Positions 33,142-42,285 of a stretch of 64,000 bases of DNA are shown one piece after another; within the stretch, counting starts at the first letter, position 1; the number at the start of each line of letters is the position of its first letter. The notes below the pieces were generated by a model. It made no database searches, was not told where the DNA came from, and saw nothing but the letters and a program-made list of their open reading frames with translations. Source of the stretch: an uncultured Nitrospira sp. (GTDB lineage: Bacteria > Nitrospirota > Nitrospiria > Nitrospirales > Nitrospiraceae); the NCBI GenBank assembly GCA_902500825.1, contig CABVRX010000017.1, forward strand, positions 1 through 64,000, given 5' to 3'. The translations under genes were made by a program, and so were the position numbers.

Positions 33142-33920
33142 CTCGGAGTGTTCATGCAGAGTCCGGTGCGCTTGTCGATCCGATTGCGGCACGGCAGGGG
33201 GATTGTCTGCGTGCTACTGGATTGGTAAAAAGTTTCCGAGGCCGCAAAGTCGTCAAGGGTGTCACCGTCGAGGTATACGCTGGCGAGGTGGTGGGGCTAC
33301 TCGGTCCAAATGGAGCGGGCAAGACCACCATCTTTGATATGATCGTTGGCTTGTGCCAGCCCGATGAAGGGGAGATCACCTTCATCGGGGAATCCGTGAC
33401 CAACCTGCCGATGTACAAACGAGCACGTAGGGGAATCGGTTACCTGCCTCAGGAATCGTCTGTGTTTCGGCGGCTCTCCGTAGAGCATAATGTCTTGGCG
33501 ATTCTTGAAATGCTGGGGTATGCTCGGAAAGAGCGAAGCCAAAGGGTGGATGCCTTGCTCAAAGAGTTAGATCTCAGTCATATTCGAAAGAGTATGGCCT
33601 ATGCCCTCTCCGGAGGAGAGCGCCGGCGTTTGGAAATCACACGTGCATTGGCGGCCACACCGTCGTTCATGCTGTTGGATGAACCATTTGCAGGGATCGA
33701 CCCGATAGCCGTCGCAGATATTCAGCAGATCATCACGCGGTTGAAGGGAAAAGGGATCGGCATATTGATTACCGATCACAATGTACAAGAAACGCTGTCA
33801 ATCGTTGACCGTGCCTACATTATCAATGAAGGATTGATCCTAGAGGCGGGTCCTCCGGAAGCTATTGTGCAAAGTGCAACGGCCCGAGCCGTTTATCTTG
33901 GCGAGCAGTTCAAGTTATAG
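33138..33920 (+). CDS. lptB: LPS export ABC transporter ATP-binding protein LptB
   Basis: ATPase that powers LPS extraction with LptF and LptG. 260 residues, with about 25 extra at the N-terminus. Walker A GPNGAGKTT, Q-loop in GIGYLPQESSVFRRL, signature LSGGERRR, Walker B FMLLDEPFAGIDP and switch His in ITDHNV are all present. The GIGYLPQE and PFAGIDP forms are typical of LptB. lptF and lptG are not in this window. Confidence 0.96.
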   Translation: MTRSVHAESGALVDPIAARQGDCLRATGLVKSFRGRKVVKGVTVEVYAGEVVGLLGPNGAGKTTIFDMIVGLCQPDEGEITFIGESVTNLPMYKRARRGIGYLPQESSVFRRLSVEHNVLAILEMLGYARKERSQRVDALLKELDLSHIRKSMAYALSGGERRRLEITRALAATPSFMLLDEPFAGIDPIAVADIQQIITRLKGKGIGILITDHNVQETLSIVDRAYIINEGLILEAGPPEAIVQSATARAVYLGEQFKL

Positions 33921-33939
33921 AGGAGTAGCAGAGGTGTCG

Positions 33940-35448
33940 ATGAAACTCCGTTTGGTTCCGCAACTCTCGCAAAAGCTTATTATGACGCCTCAGCTACAGC
34001 AAGCGATCAAGCTGCTGCAGTTGTCTCGACTTGAGCTGCAGCAGAGCCTCACGCAGCATCTTCTGGAAAACCCTTTGCTTGACGAAATTCAATCCGATGT
34101 CGAGGAAGGCGAATCCTTGGTCAACGAGGAGAAGGTTGAAGTCTCTCCGTCACTCGAAGGACAGGATCGGCCGGAGGCGGCAGTTGAGACACGTGAAGAA
34201 CAAGGATCACCGGAGGAGTTTTCCGCTTCCGGGTGGGAAGAATACTTCGGGAGAGATCGACGGACCGGCGAGTCTGAATACTCCTCGGCACAAGACGAGT
34301 TCCCTTCGTACGAACAAACGGTGGCAAAGGCGACATCTCTCGAAGAGCATCTCCTTTGGCAGCTGTCTTTGTCCGCACTCGGTGATCGAGAAAAGGAGCT
34401 TGGTCGCCTGATCATCGGCAATCTAGATGATGACGGTTATCTTCGCATTCCATTAGCTGAGGTTGTGGTCGGAACCGGTTTTGCCGAGTCCGAAGTTGAG
34501 TCTGTGCTCAAAGACATTCAGACGTTTGATCCGACTGGAGTTGGCGCAAGAGATCTTTCCGAATGCCTTCTGCTGCAACTCGGGCATTTAGGCCGCAATC
34601 CATTTGGGTCGCTTGGGTCACCACCTGGAGCGCTGAAAGGGTCGGTTATTGAAAGCATCGTGTTGCACCATTTGAAGGACTTGGAAAAAAGACAGTATGC
34701 CAAGATTGCGAAGTCTTTGAGCATCACGGTTGAGGAAGTCTTCCAAGCTACCAAAATCATTGGAGAACTTGAACCCAAGCCGGGGAGGCCGTTTGCGAAT
34801 ACCCAGAACTACGTTATTGTGCCTGATGTGTTTGTGGTCAAGAATGAGGGGGAATGGGTTGTGTTATTAAACGACGATGGGCTTCCACGTATGAGGATCA
34901 GTCCCTATTACAAACAGCTTATTTCTTCCGGTCAGGGCGGAACTCCGGAAACCAAAGCGTATATGGATGAAAAATTGCGAGCCGCTCAGTGGGTTATTCG
35001 AAGCATCGAACAACGGAACCGGACGATCGTGAAAGTTGTTTCAAGCATCGTCAAGTTCCAAGAGAAATATTTTGACCATGGCGTCCAATATCTCAAGCCC
35101 TTGGTGCTCAAGCAAGTAGCCGAGGATATTGGGATGCATGAATCGACGATCAGTCGTGTGACGGCCAATAAATATATGTATTGCCCGCAGGGCATGCTGG
35201 AACTTAAGTTTTTTTTCAACGCTGGGCTTCAACGAGCTGATGAGCCATCAGGTATGCATTCCTCCGTTTCAGTCAGAGATATGATTAAGACAATGGTGGC
35301 TGAAGAGGACGCGAAACGCCCCTTGAAAGATGAAGAAATTGCAGCTCGGCTTCATAAACAAGGGGTACTGATCGCACGGAGGACTGTCGCGAAATATCGG
35401 GCTGAGTTGAACATCTCATCCGCCAGTCAACGCAAGCGATTTTTTTGA
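33940..35448 (+). CDS. rpoN: RNA polymerase sigma-54 factor
   Basis: Sigma-54 directs enhancer-dependent transcription, often nitrogen and motility genes. From ATG 33940 the protein is 502 residues. Region I is Gln/Leu-rich (SQKLIMTPQLQQAIKLLQLS), region II acidic, the core-binding and HTH domains follow (HESTISRVTANKYM), and the RpoN box ARRTVAKYR is near the C-terminus. A GTG two codons earlier is an alternative start. The lptB-rpoN order is common in diderms. Confidence 0.97.
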   Translation: MKLRLVPQLSQKLIMTPQLQQAIKLLQLSRLELQQSLTQHLLENPLLDEIQSDVEEGESLVNEEKVEVSPSLEGQDRPEAAVETREEQGSPEEFSASGWEEYFGRDRRTGESEYSSAQDEFPSYEQTVAKATSLEEHLLWQLSLSALGDREKELGRLIIGNLDDDGYLRIPLAEVVVGTGFAESEVESVLKDIQTFDPTGVGARDLSECLLLQLGHLGRNPFGSLGSPPGALKGSVIESIVLHHLKDLEKRQYAKIAKSLSITVEEVFQATKIIGELEPKPGRPFANTQNYVIVPDVFVVKNEGEWVVLLNDDGLPRMRISPYYKQLISSGQGGTPETKAYMDEKLRAAQWVIRSIEQRNRTIVKVVSSIVKFQEKYFDHGVQYLKPLVLKQVAEDIGMHESTISRVTANKYMYCPQGMLELKFFFNAGLQRADEPSGMHSSVSVRDMIKTMVAEEDAKRPLKDEEIAARLHKQGVLIARRTVAKYRAELNISSASQRKRFF

Positions 35449-35492
35449 TTGCCGTCGCGTCGCATCCAACGAGGTCCAAATTGGAGGTGGGC

Positions 35493-35804
35493 ATGAAGTT
35501 AAGAATCACAGGTCGCCACATGGACATCACGCCGGCGCTTAGAAGCTACGTAGAAACACGATTCGGTCGCCTGGATCGATATGGGTTGAAAGTTGGATCG
35601 CTTCAGGTGGTATTGGGAGTTGAGAAGCTTCAGCATAAGGCTGAAGTTACTGGTGCGGTTAGTGGTAAACGAGTGCAAGCCAAGACATCGACACCGGAGA
35701 TGTATGCCACCATCGATGCTCTCGTCGACCGGGTGGATGCGCAGTTTCGGAAATGGAAAGATCGTCTTGTCAATCATAAGCCAACCAAACTGAAGAGGTC
35801 ATAG
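35493..35804 (+). CDS. hpf: Ribosome hibernation promoting factor, short form
   Basis: Binds the 30S decoding centre in resting cells. ATG 35493 follows GGAGGTGG and gives 103 residues, the short HPF/YfiA size with no C-terminal dimerisation domain. Family sequence: KLRITGRHMDITPALRSYVE and EVTGAVSGKRVQAKTSTPEM, then VDRVDAQFRKWKDRL. In many proteobacteria the order is rpoN-hpf-ptsN-rapZ; ptsN is missing here. Confidence 0.94.
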   Translation: MKLRITGRHMDITPALRSYVETRFGRLDRYGLKVGSLQVVLGVEKLQHKAEVTGAVSGKRVQAKTSTPEMYATIDALVDRVDAQFRKWKDRLVNHKPTKLKRS

Positions 35805-35893
35805 CTGCGCTCTCATGTATGTTTCTTATGAAATCCCGCTAGCGCCCTCGATAGGCATATATAGGATGTGCTCACCGAAACAATTATGACCCC

Positions 35894-36760
35894 ATGGCCC
35901 GACTGAATCTGGTCATTATAAGCGGGTTGTCCGGCTCTGGTAAGACCTACGCCCTCAAGGCATTTGAGGATGCCGGATATTTTTGCATCGATAATCTTCC
36001 TCCTGCCCTGCTCCCGACTTTTGTTGATCTCTGCAATCAGCAGAATAGCGAAATTGCCAACGTTGCTCTTGGGGTTGATATTAGGGAGCGTGCGTTCTTT
36101 TCAGATTTTGTCGGTATCTTAGAAAGGGTGAAAGCTCTCGGCCACACCGTTCAATTGCTATTTCTTGAGGCCCGTGAAGAGGTATTGATCAGACGGTTTT
36201 CAGAGTCCAGGCGCCCCCACCCACTTTTGCCACATCTCCCGGTCTTGGATGGGATCCGATTCGAAAAGGAACGTGTAGCGGAACTCCGACGCCAGGCTGA
36301 TCGAATCATCGATACGTCCGATCTGACGGCCCATGAGCTCGGTGAGTTGCTCGCGAAGCAGTTTCAGCGTGAGTCATCGGGCAGGCGGCTGACGATCTCA
36401 CTCATGACCTTCGGATATAAATTCGGGGTGCCGTACGATATCGATTTGTTGTTCGATGTGCGATTTCTTAAGAACCCATTTTTTGTACCGGAGCTCAAAC
36501 CACTTTCTGGAGACGATCCGCTTGTCCGGACCTTCGTGCTGACGGACCCGGAGGCTGTTTCACTCATGGAACACCTCGAAGGCCTGCTGAAGTTTCTCCT
36601 GCCCCTATTCCAGCGAGAGCGGCGTAGTTATCTGACTGTCGGTATCGGATGTACAGGTGGACGCCATCGTTCGGTCGCGATTGCCAGCTGTCTTCGAGAA
36701 AGCCTCGCCGCCCTGGGGTATGAGGTCGGTCTCAAACATCGAGATATCGACAAAACATAG
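35894..36760 (+). CDS. rapZ: RNase adapter protein RapZ (YvcJ-type nucleotide-binding protein)
   Basis: P-loop protein that in E. coli targets the small RNA GlmZ for cleavage; outside enterobacteria its target is uncertain. 288 residues. Walker A GLSGSGKT (9-16), Walker-B-like VALGVDIRER, and the conserved C-terminal domain with FGYKFGVPYDIDLLFDVRFL-type sequence, then GIGCTGGRHRSV. It stands 89 bases after hpf, in a conserved rpoN neighbourhood. Confidence 0.93.
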   Translation: MARLNLVIISGLSGSGKTYALKAFEDAGYFCIDNLPPALLPTFVDLCNQQNSEIANVALGVDIRERAFFSDFVGILERVKALGHTVQLLFLEAREEVLIRRFSESRRPHPLLPHLPVLDGIRFEKERVAELRRQADRIIDTSDLTAHELGELLAKQFQRESSGRRLTISLMTFGYKFGVPYDIDLLFDVRFLKNPFFVPELKPLSGDDPLVRTFVLTDPEAVSLMEHLEGLLKFLLPLFQRERRSYLTVGIGCTGGRHRSVAIASCLRESLAALGYEVGLKHRDIDKT

Positions 36761-36820
36761 GACGTTGTTCGAATAACGACCGCCGTTTTCCTGTCGTGAC
36801 TCCCACTTCCACCCACTTCC

Positions 36821-36848
36821 TTGACAGGTAGAGCATATTGACTATACT
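36821..36848 (+). promoter_or_regulatory. Sigma-70 promoter for the regulator-pilMNOPQ operon
   Basis: TTGACA (36821-36826), 16 bases, TATACT (36843-36848). The predicted start near 36855 leaves a leader of about 40 bases before the HTH gene at 36896. It is the best promoter in the rapZ-pil gap. Confidence 0.75.
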
Positions 36849-36895
36849 TAGCCTTGTGAGTATTCAGAGGTATCAGGACTAGTATAAATACTGAT

Positions 36896-37108
36896 GTGAA
36901 AAATCCTAAATATACATCGAGTGCAGCAGGGTTCAAGGCGTATCAGGTGTGCGACTTGTTCGACATTTCCAAGGCGACGCTCTTTCGCTGGGAACGGGAA
37001 GGCGTCATTGCCCAACCGGCTAGAGATTGGAGAAACTGGCGGCTGTATACGAGGAAGAATGTGGATGAAATCGAGAAAGTTATTCGCACCCGAAAAGCTG
37101 TCGTGTAA
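36896..37108 (+). CDS. MerR-type helix-turn-helix protein
   Basis: A 70-residue protein with a MerR-like winged helix: AYQVCDLFDISKATLFRWEREG is the turn region and RNWRLYTRKNVDEIEKVI the wing and following helix. There is no effector domain, so it is a minimal DNA-binding protein. GTG start at 36896; an overlapping ATG two bases earlier runs into a stop. It precedes pilM by 15 bases behind the same promoter, so it may regulate this pilus operon. Confidence 0.85.
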   Translation: MKNPKYTSSAAGFKAYQVCDLFDISKATLFRWEREGVIAQPARDWRNWRLYTRKNVDEIEKVIRTRKAVV

Positions 37109-37123
37109 GGTGGCAGGTAACGC

Positions 37124-38230
37124 ATGTTGACTTCACTCAAAAAGCTCGTGGAAACCGATATCGTCGCAATGTTGACTCCCCGCAGACAGTTAGTGGGGCT
37201 CGATATCGGATCGAGTGCGATCAAAGTCGTTCAACTCAAGGAAAGTAAGGGACGGTATTTTCTCCAAAAGTTCGGCGTGAAACCGCTTGAGCCTGAAGTG
37301 ATTGTGGATGGGACGGTCATGGATGAAGGGCGTGTGGTCTCGTCCATTCAAGAATTGTTTGAGGAGGCCAACGTCAAAAATAAGCACGTCGCCATCTCGA
37401 TTTCGGGGCACGCTGTTATTGTGAAGAAGATCAGTCTGCCGCCGATGCCGGACGAAGAATTGGAGGGACAGGTGAAATTGGCGGCGGAGCAATACATTCC
37501 CTTCGACATCAACGAAGTGAACATCGACTTCCATGTCTTGTCTTCGGATGCCTTAGACGATCCGCAAGGGGATATGTCGGTGATTCTTGTGGCTGCTAAG
37601 AAAGACAAGATTAATGAACTGACCGAACTCGTCAAGGCTGCTGGACTCGTCCCAATGGTCATGGATGTTGATGCGTTTGCGGTTGAGAATATGCACGCAA
37701 TTAATTATCCGATGGCACAAGAAGAAACGACGGCGCTCGTGAATCTCGGCGCAAGCGTGATGAATGTGAACATTATCCGTGCCGGTTCGTCGTTGTTTAC
37801 GCGGGATATCCCATTGGGGGGGAATAGGTACACTGAAGCGATTCAACGTGAGATGGGGCTCTCGTTTGAGGAAGCTGAAGAGGGTAAGAAAAATGACCGA
37901 GCAGGCGATTCTGGTGGTGCATCGCTCATCGGCGTTATGGACAGTGTGAATGCGGAAGTCGCGTCCGAGATCGCTCGGACAGTAGACTACTTCAAGACAT
38001 CGACTGCCAGTGCCGAGCTTAGTCGTGTGCTCGTCTGCGGCGGCGTAGCCAGGGCAAAAGGGCTGATTCAACAGCTCGGCGATAGGATGCAATTGCCTGT
38101 AGAAATGGCTGATCCTTTCGCAGAGATCGATATTGCTGGGTGTGGCATCGACCCTGACCTACTGGCGGATTTGGCTCCATCGGCAGCCGTCGGTATCGGA
38201 TTGGCGTTGAGAGCGGTGGGGGACAGATGA
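37124..38230 (+). CDS. pilM: Type IV pilus inner-membrane platform protein PilM
   Basis: Actin-like cytoplasmic protein that binds the PilN N-terminus. 368 residues. The nucleotide-binding fold is visible in GLDIGSSAIKVVQLKE near residue 25 and the later GGVARAKGLIQQLG. Its other matches are AAEQYIPFDINEVNIDF and SSLFTRDIPLGGNRYTEAIQ. It overlaps pilN by 4 bases in a five-gene pilMNOPQ operon. Confidence 0.95.
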   Translation: MLTSLKKLVETDIVAMLTPRRQLVGLDIGSSAIKVVQLKESKGRYFLQKFGVKPLEPEVIVDGTVMDEGRVVSSIQELFEEANVKNKHVAISISGHAVIVKKISLPPMPDEELEGQVKLAAEQYIPFDINEVNIDFHVLSSDALDDPQGDMSVILVAAKKDKINELTELVKAAGLVPMVMDVDAFAVENMHAINYPMAQEETTALVNLGASVMNVNIIRAGSSLFTRDIPLGGNRYTEAIQREMGLSFEEAEEGKKNDRAGDSGGASLIGVMDSVNAEVASEIARTVDYFKTSTASAELSRVLVCGGVARAKGLIQQLGDRMQLPVEMADPFAEIDIAGCGIDPDLLADLAPSAAVGIGLALRAVGDR

Positions 38231-38781
38231 TTCGGATTAATCTCCTTCCCAGTGGACCCAAAGGAAGGGCGGCCAAACCTCAGTATGATGTGCGCGCACA
38301 AGCGCTGTTCGGCGTCGGCGTGATCCTGGTTACGCTGGCCGGGTGCTGGTGGTATTCGGTTTCATTGGACAGCGAGCTTGAAGCTCGGCAGGAGGAAAAG
38401 CGAGATAAAGAAAAGCAGGTTGCTCAACTGAAAGAACAAGTCAAAAAAGTACAGGATTTTGAACAAAGGAAAAAGCTTCTCGAGGACAAGAATCGGATTA
38501 TAGATCAGCTTGAGCAATCCAGGATGGGCCCGGTGAAGGTTCTCGACCATGTGAGTCAGAGCTTAGAACCGCTCAAAGTATGGCTCACAAAACTGGGTGT
38601 GGCATCCGATACGGTAGAGTTGGAAGGAAAGGCCTTGACAAACGACGACGTGGTGGAATTCGTGAATAACTTGCGACGTACGGATTATTTCACCGGCATC
38701 AATCTACAGGAGAGTAAAGCTGCAATAGAAAACAAGATTAATTTGTACCAGTTTCGTTTGGCATTTCGCCTGAAGGGATAA
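38227..38781 (+). CDS. pilN: Type IV pilus assembly protein PilN
   Basis: Bitopic inner-membrane protein of the pilus alignment complex, 184 residues. The N-terminal IRINLLPSG is the conserved PilM-binding motif. One membrane span follows (about residues 22-42), then a Lys/Glu-rich coiled coil (about 45-100) and a periplasmic ferredoxin-like domain. Its stop overlaps the pilO start by one base. Confidence 0.93.
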   Translation: MIRINLLPSGPKGRAAKPQYDVRAQALFGVGVILVTLAGCWWYSVSLDSELEARQEEKRDKEKQVAQLKEQVKKVQDFEQRKKLLEDKNRIIDQLEQSRMGPVKVLDHVSQSLEPLKVWLTKLGVASDTVELEGKALTNDDVVEFVNNLRRTDYFTGINLQESKAAIENKINLYQFRLAFRLKG

Positions 38782-39428
38782 TGATGGCATTGCCACAGTT
38801 CCATCTTGATGCGCTTCGCAATGTGCCGGCTTCCCAAAAGGCCGCGCTCTTATTCTTGCTCATCGGCGGCATGATCGCCAGCTTCTATTTCTACATTGCA
38901 GAGCCTAAATCTGCAACCATCACGGAGCTTGAGGCAGACAACAGCACGCTCGAGAGTGAAATTCAAACACTCACGATCAAAGTGAAGCATCTCGATGAAT
39001 TAGTCGCCGCGAATAAACAGCTCGAAATCGAATTGGCTAAAAAGAAAGAAAGACTCCCTCCTGAGGAAGAAGCGATTATGCTGTTGAAACAGGTGTCTGA
39101 CCTTGGGGTGCGATTGGGACTCGATATCAAACTGTGGAAGCCGGGCGCCCAGACTGAAGATGCATCGAAGCTTTTTGTGAAGATGCCGGTCAGTGTGGAA
39201 GTCGCTGGAGTCTATCACACTGCTGCGCTGTTTTTCGATCGGATCAATAGACTCCCTCGGATTATTACAGTGTCGGGCCTTAAGATGGGATCTCCAAAAA
39301 TTGAACAAGGACGAATCGTATCGCAAACAACATTTGACTTGGTGGCTTACGCTGCCTCTCAGGAAAAACCGGTTGTGGGGACATCTCCTTCGACTAATGC
39401 TCCCAAAGTGGCTCAAGCTGGCAAATAG
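38781..39428 (+). CDS. pilO: Type IV pilus assembly protein PilO
   Basis: Partner of PilN in the alignment complex, 215 residues. One membrane span near residues 17-37 (KAALLFLLIGGMIASFYFYI), coiled coil (about 45-95) and a periplasmic domain with ASKLFVKMPVSVEVAGVYHT. ATG 38781 overlaps the pilN stop; ATG 38784 is also possible. Confidence 0.92.
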   Translation: MMALPQFHLDALRNVPASQKAALLFLLIGGMIASFYFYIAEPKSATITELEADNSTLESEIQTLTIKVKHLDELVAANKQLEIELAKKKERLPPEEEAIMLLKQVSDLGVRLGLDIKLWKPGAQTEDASKLFVKMPVSVEVAGVYHTAALFFDRINRLPRIITVSGLKMGSPKIEQGRIVSQTTFDLVAYAASQEKPVVGTSPSTNAPKVAQAGK

Positions 39429-39443
39429 TGGAATCGTCAAACC

Positions 39444-40067
39444 ATGCATGTCTTGAATATGATTAAGGAGCCTAGAAAATATTCTCTGACCATTGGCGCC
39501 GGCGTGGTGTGCGCCTGTGTCATCCTTTCGGCGAGCATAGACGCACAGGCCGAGTCTTCCTCCGTTCCTGGCCTGATGGTTCCAATGCGGCAGGATGTTA
39601 TCAAACTATCTTCTGTGCCGGAAATCCAGAGGACGGCTCCGCAAGCTCTAGAAGCGCCATCGTTGAGTTCAAATACCTCGGTGCCCTCCCAGCTTTCCGT
39701 GCCAGACGGTGTGGTTGGGGGGGGGTATGATCCTTCCGGTCGTCGAGATCCATTTACTCCTATCGTCCAGGAGCTTCAGCCAGGAAAGATGGATACAACC
39801 CTTCCACCATTGCAACGCGTGACACTGACGGAGCTCAACCTTATTGCTATTGTATGGGGGGCATACGGCTATACCGCTATGGTGCAGACCCCGGAAGGAC
39901 ATGGGTACACCGTTCGACGGGGAACGAGGATCGGGCAAAACAACGGAGTGGTCAGCGCCATTACCGAGAGCGGAGTCATTGTCCAGGAACGGTTCACTGA
40001 TGTGTATGGCAAGAAGCAGGAGCGAGAACATGTCAAGCTTCTACATCCCAAAGAGGGCTCAGAATGA
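39444..40067 (+). CDS. pilP: Type IV pilus assembly protein PilP
   Basis: Periplasmic protein that links the PilNO complex to the PilQ secretin, 207 residues. N-terminal hydrophobic segment (GAGVVCACVILSASIDAQA) acts as a signal sequence; a cysteine is present but the lipobox is not classical. The PilP domain starts with YDPSGRRDPFTPIVQ and continues LTELNLIAIVWGAYGYTAMV. It overlaps pilQ by 4 bases. Confidence 0.92.
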   Translation: MHVLNMIKEPRKYSLTIGAGVVCACVILSASIDAQAESSSVPGLMVPMRQDVIKLSSVPEIQRTAPQALEAPSLSSNTSVPSQLSVPDGVVGGGYDPSGRRDPFTPIVQELQPGKMDTTLPPLQRVTLTELNLIAIVWGAYGYTAMVQTPEGHGYTVRRGTRIGQNNGVVSAITESGVIVQERFTDVYGKKQEREHVKLLHPKEGSE

Positions 40068-42043
40068 AACCACTATCTTTTCGCACAGATAATTTTATGA
40101 CTGCTGGATGTTTCATCGGGGCCTTGGGGCTGTCGCTCGCCGCTCTGAACATATTTGCTCAGACGCCTGCGTTGGCCGAAGAGATCGGCATGACAAAACG
40201 GGGTGATGCCACGCGGCTCGAAATGGCCACGACGCGATTACTGGCACAGGCCGTGACCGCCATTGAGGTCCGTCCAGAAGCGGATCTGGTGACCGTAGTG
40301 GTTGCCGGAGATGGTCAGCTATTTCCTGAAGCCAATTTTTTAGATGAATCTCGTTTAATCATTGATATTCCTGCCGTCTCGTCCACCCTTAGACGATCGG
40401 TGGTACGGGCAGACCACTACCTGCTCAAAAAAATCAGGGTAGGACGCCATGCCGATAAGGTCAGACTGGTGTTCGATGTGCCCGGACGCCCTTTTTTTTC
40501 TCTTGCCCACGAAGATAACAAGGTATTGATCACACTGCGGCCGAGCGAGCGGAAAACACCTTCTGCTGTCGCTGCGCACGTTGATGGGGGAGAAAATGTG
40601 TCATTTCTCCCTCGATCCCAAAAGGTGTTGTTTGAGCCTGGGGATCGTGTAGTTAAGCGGGCGACCCGAATGGTCAGTCCCGCGCAATCTCAGTTTAGAG
40701 TACAGCGCGTCCAAATGGCGGGAGAAAGTGCTTCGGCTGAAAAGGACGACCGGTCGGATGACCTTGTGGTGGGGCAAATGCGATATGTCGGTCGGCGTAT
40801 CTCGCTCGATTTCCAGCAGGCCGACATTACCAACATTCTCCGGTTAATCGCCGAGGTTAGTGGTTTCAACATCGTGGTTGGAGAAGGAGTCAAGTCGAAG
40901 GTCACCATGAAGTTGGTGAGTGTGCCATGGGACCAGGCGTTGGATATGCTTTTGAAGATGAACGGACTCGGCATGATTCGCCAAGGAAGCATTGTATGGG
41001 TCGATTCTCTGGCGAATATTGCCAAGCAACAGGACGAAGAAGCACGGGCCAGGGATTCCAAGATCAAGGCAGAAGAGGTCGTTGACCGGGTCTTTTATAT
41101 CAGAAATCTCCAGGCACAAGAGCTTATGCAATCATTACGACAGAACTTGAGCCCACGAGGCCTCATGCAATTTAGTGCGGGAAGTAACGCGCTGGTTGTG
41201 CGGGACGTGGAATCCAAGCTGGCCGTCATTAAACAACTTGTCGAGGGACTCGACCTGGAAGTTCCACAGGTACAGATCGAAGCGCGCATCGTCCAAGCCG
41301 ATACCGTCTATGCGAGAGGGTTAGGGATACAGTGGGGCTTCCAAGCAGGTAATCGTACACCCACCGATTTCTTCGCCCTCTCGAATATTACCGGTCCATT
41401 CGGGCAGGTCGCTGGAACAGGGTCTAGCACGATCGATAGGAGCTTCCTAGTAAACTTACCGGCTCAGGTCGGTGGGTTGCCGGCCGTCCCGTCGATCGGC
41501 TGGACCTTTGGCAAGCTTGGTGGCGATTTCGCGTTAGATATGCGGCTATCAGCCGGAGAATTACTGGGGTTGAGCAAGGTGATTGCAGCTCCGAAAATCA
41601 CCACATTAGACAAGCGGGAAGCGAAGATTTCCCAAGGGGAATCGATTCCCTTCCAGACGACATCCTTGCAGGGCACGCAAACGACGTTTGTCGATGCGAA
41701 CTTGGAGTTGAACGTCACGCCACAAATCACTTCGCGCGATCCCAAGGAAGAGTCAAAGAGAATCTTGATGCGTGTGCGGGCGACTCGGAATGCCGTCGGG
41801 GCACGGAGCAATCCAGCCGGCCCGAGTATCGACCGACGAGAGGCCACCACACAGGTGATTGTCAGAGATGGCGAAACCATGGTGATCGGTGGAGTATTTG
41901 TCGATACCCAAAACAACAATGTTCAAGGCGTTCCTTATCTATCCCGCATGCCGGTTCTAGGGTGGTTGTTCAAGAACAAGTCCGAAGGAGTCTCCAAGCA
42001 AGAATTGCTCATCTTCCTCACGCCGAGCATTATTAAGGCGTAG
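40064..42043 (+). CDS. pilQ: Type IV pilus secretin PilQ
   Basis: Outer-membrane secretin through which the pilus passes. 659 residues: signal peptide, AMIN domain (about 70-170, FLDESRLIIDIPAVSS), secretin/TonB short N-terminal domain (ISLDFQQADITNILRLIAEV), NolW domain, and the C-terminal secretin domain (VPQVQIEARIVQADT to GGVFVDTQNNNVQGVPYLSR). Length is normal. A terminator follows. Confidence 0.96.
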   Translation: MKPLSFRTDNFMTAGCFIGALGLSLAALNIFAQTPALAEEIGMTKRGDATRLEMATTRLLAQAVTAIEVRPEADLVTVVVAGDGQLFPEANFLDESRLIIDIPAVSSTLRRSVVRADHYLLKKIRVGRHADKVRLVFDVPGRPFFSLAHEDNKVLITLRPSERKTPSAVAAHVDGGENVSFLPRSQKVLFEPGDRVVKRATRMVSPAQSQFRVQRVQMAGESASAEKDDRSDDLVVGQMRYVGRRISLDFQQADITNILRLIAEVSGFNIVVGEGVKSKVTMKLVSVPWDQALDMLLKMNGLGMIRQGSIVWVDSLANIAKQQDEEARARDSKIKAEEVVDRVFYIRNLQAQELMQSLRQNLSPRGLMQFSAGSNALVVRDVESKLAVIKQLVEGLDLEVPQVQIEARIVQADTVYARGLGIQWGFQAGNRTPTDFFALSNITGPFGQVAGTGSSTIDRSFLVNLPAQVGGLPAVPSIGWTFGKLGGDFALDMRLSAGELLGLSKVIAAPKITTLDKREAKISQGESIPFQTTSLQGTQTTFVDANLELNVTPQITSRDPKEESKRILMRVRATRNAVGARSNPAGPSIDRREATTQVIVRDGETMVIGGVFVDTQNNNVQGVPYLSRMPVLGWLFKNKSEGVSKQELLIFLTPSIIKA

Positions 42044-42069
42044 AGAACGTTTCAGGCCTTACGGTAGAG

Positions 42070-42110
42070 AAAGCGTGGTGATGCCGAAAGGTATCCCACG
42101 CTTTTATTTT
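42070..42110 (+). terminator. Intrinsic terminator after pilQ
   Basis: AAAGCGTGG (42070-42078) pairs with CCACGCTTT (42096-42104), with partial inner pairing TGAT/GTATC, followed by TATTTTG. It lies 27 bases after the pilQ stop. Confidence 0.8.
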
Positions 42111-42285
42111 GTCTCGCAACGGCCACGTGAAAAACATACATTGTCTGAGTGACTCACAAGAGTGCACGCGCCTTTTTAGTTTTGTCGAGGCTGTGATACG
42201 ATGCCGATCTTGTGAAGTCTCGTGTATTGTGCGGTAGAAATGCTGACATGGCCAACTGCCCAGCCCGATTCTCTCGGACTACGAA

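Noticed and set aside
40064-42043. Possibility that the secretin belongs to a type II or III secretion system
   Set aside because: The pilMNOP context and the AMIN domain identify it as PilQ.
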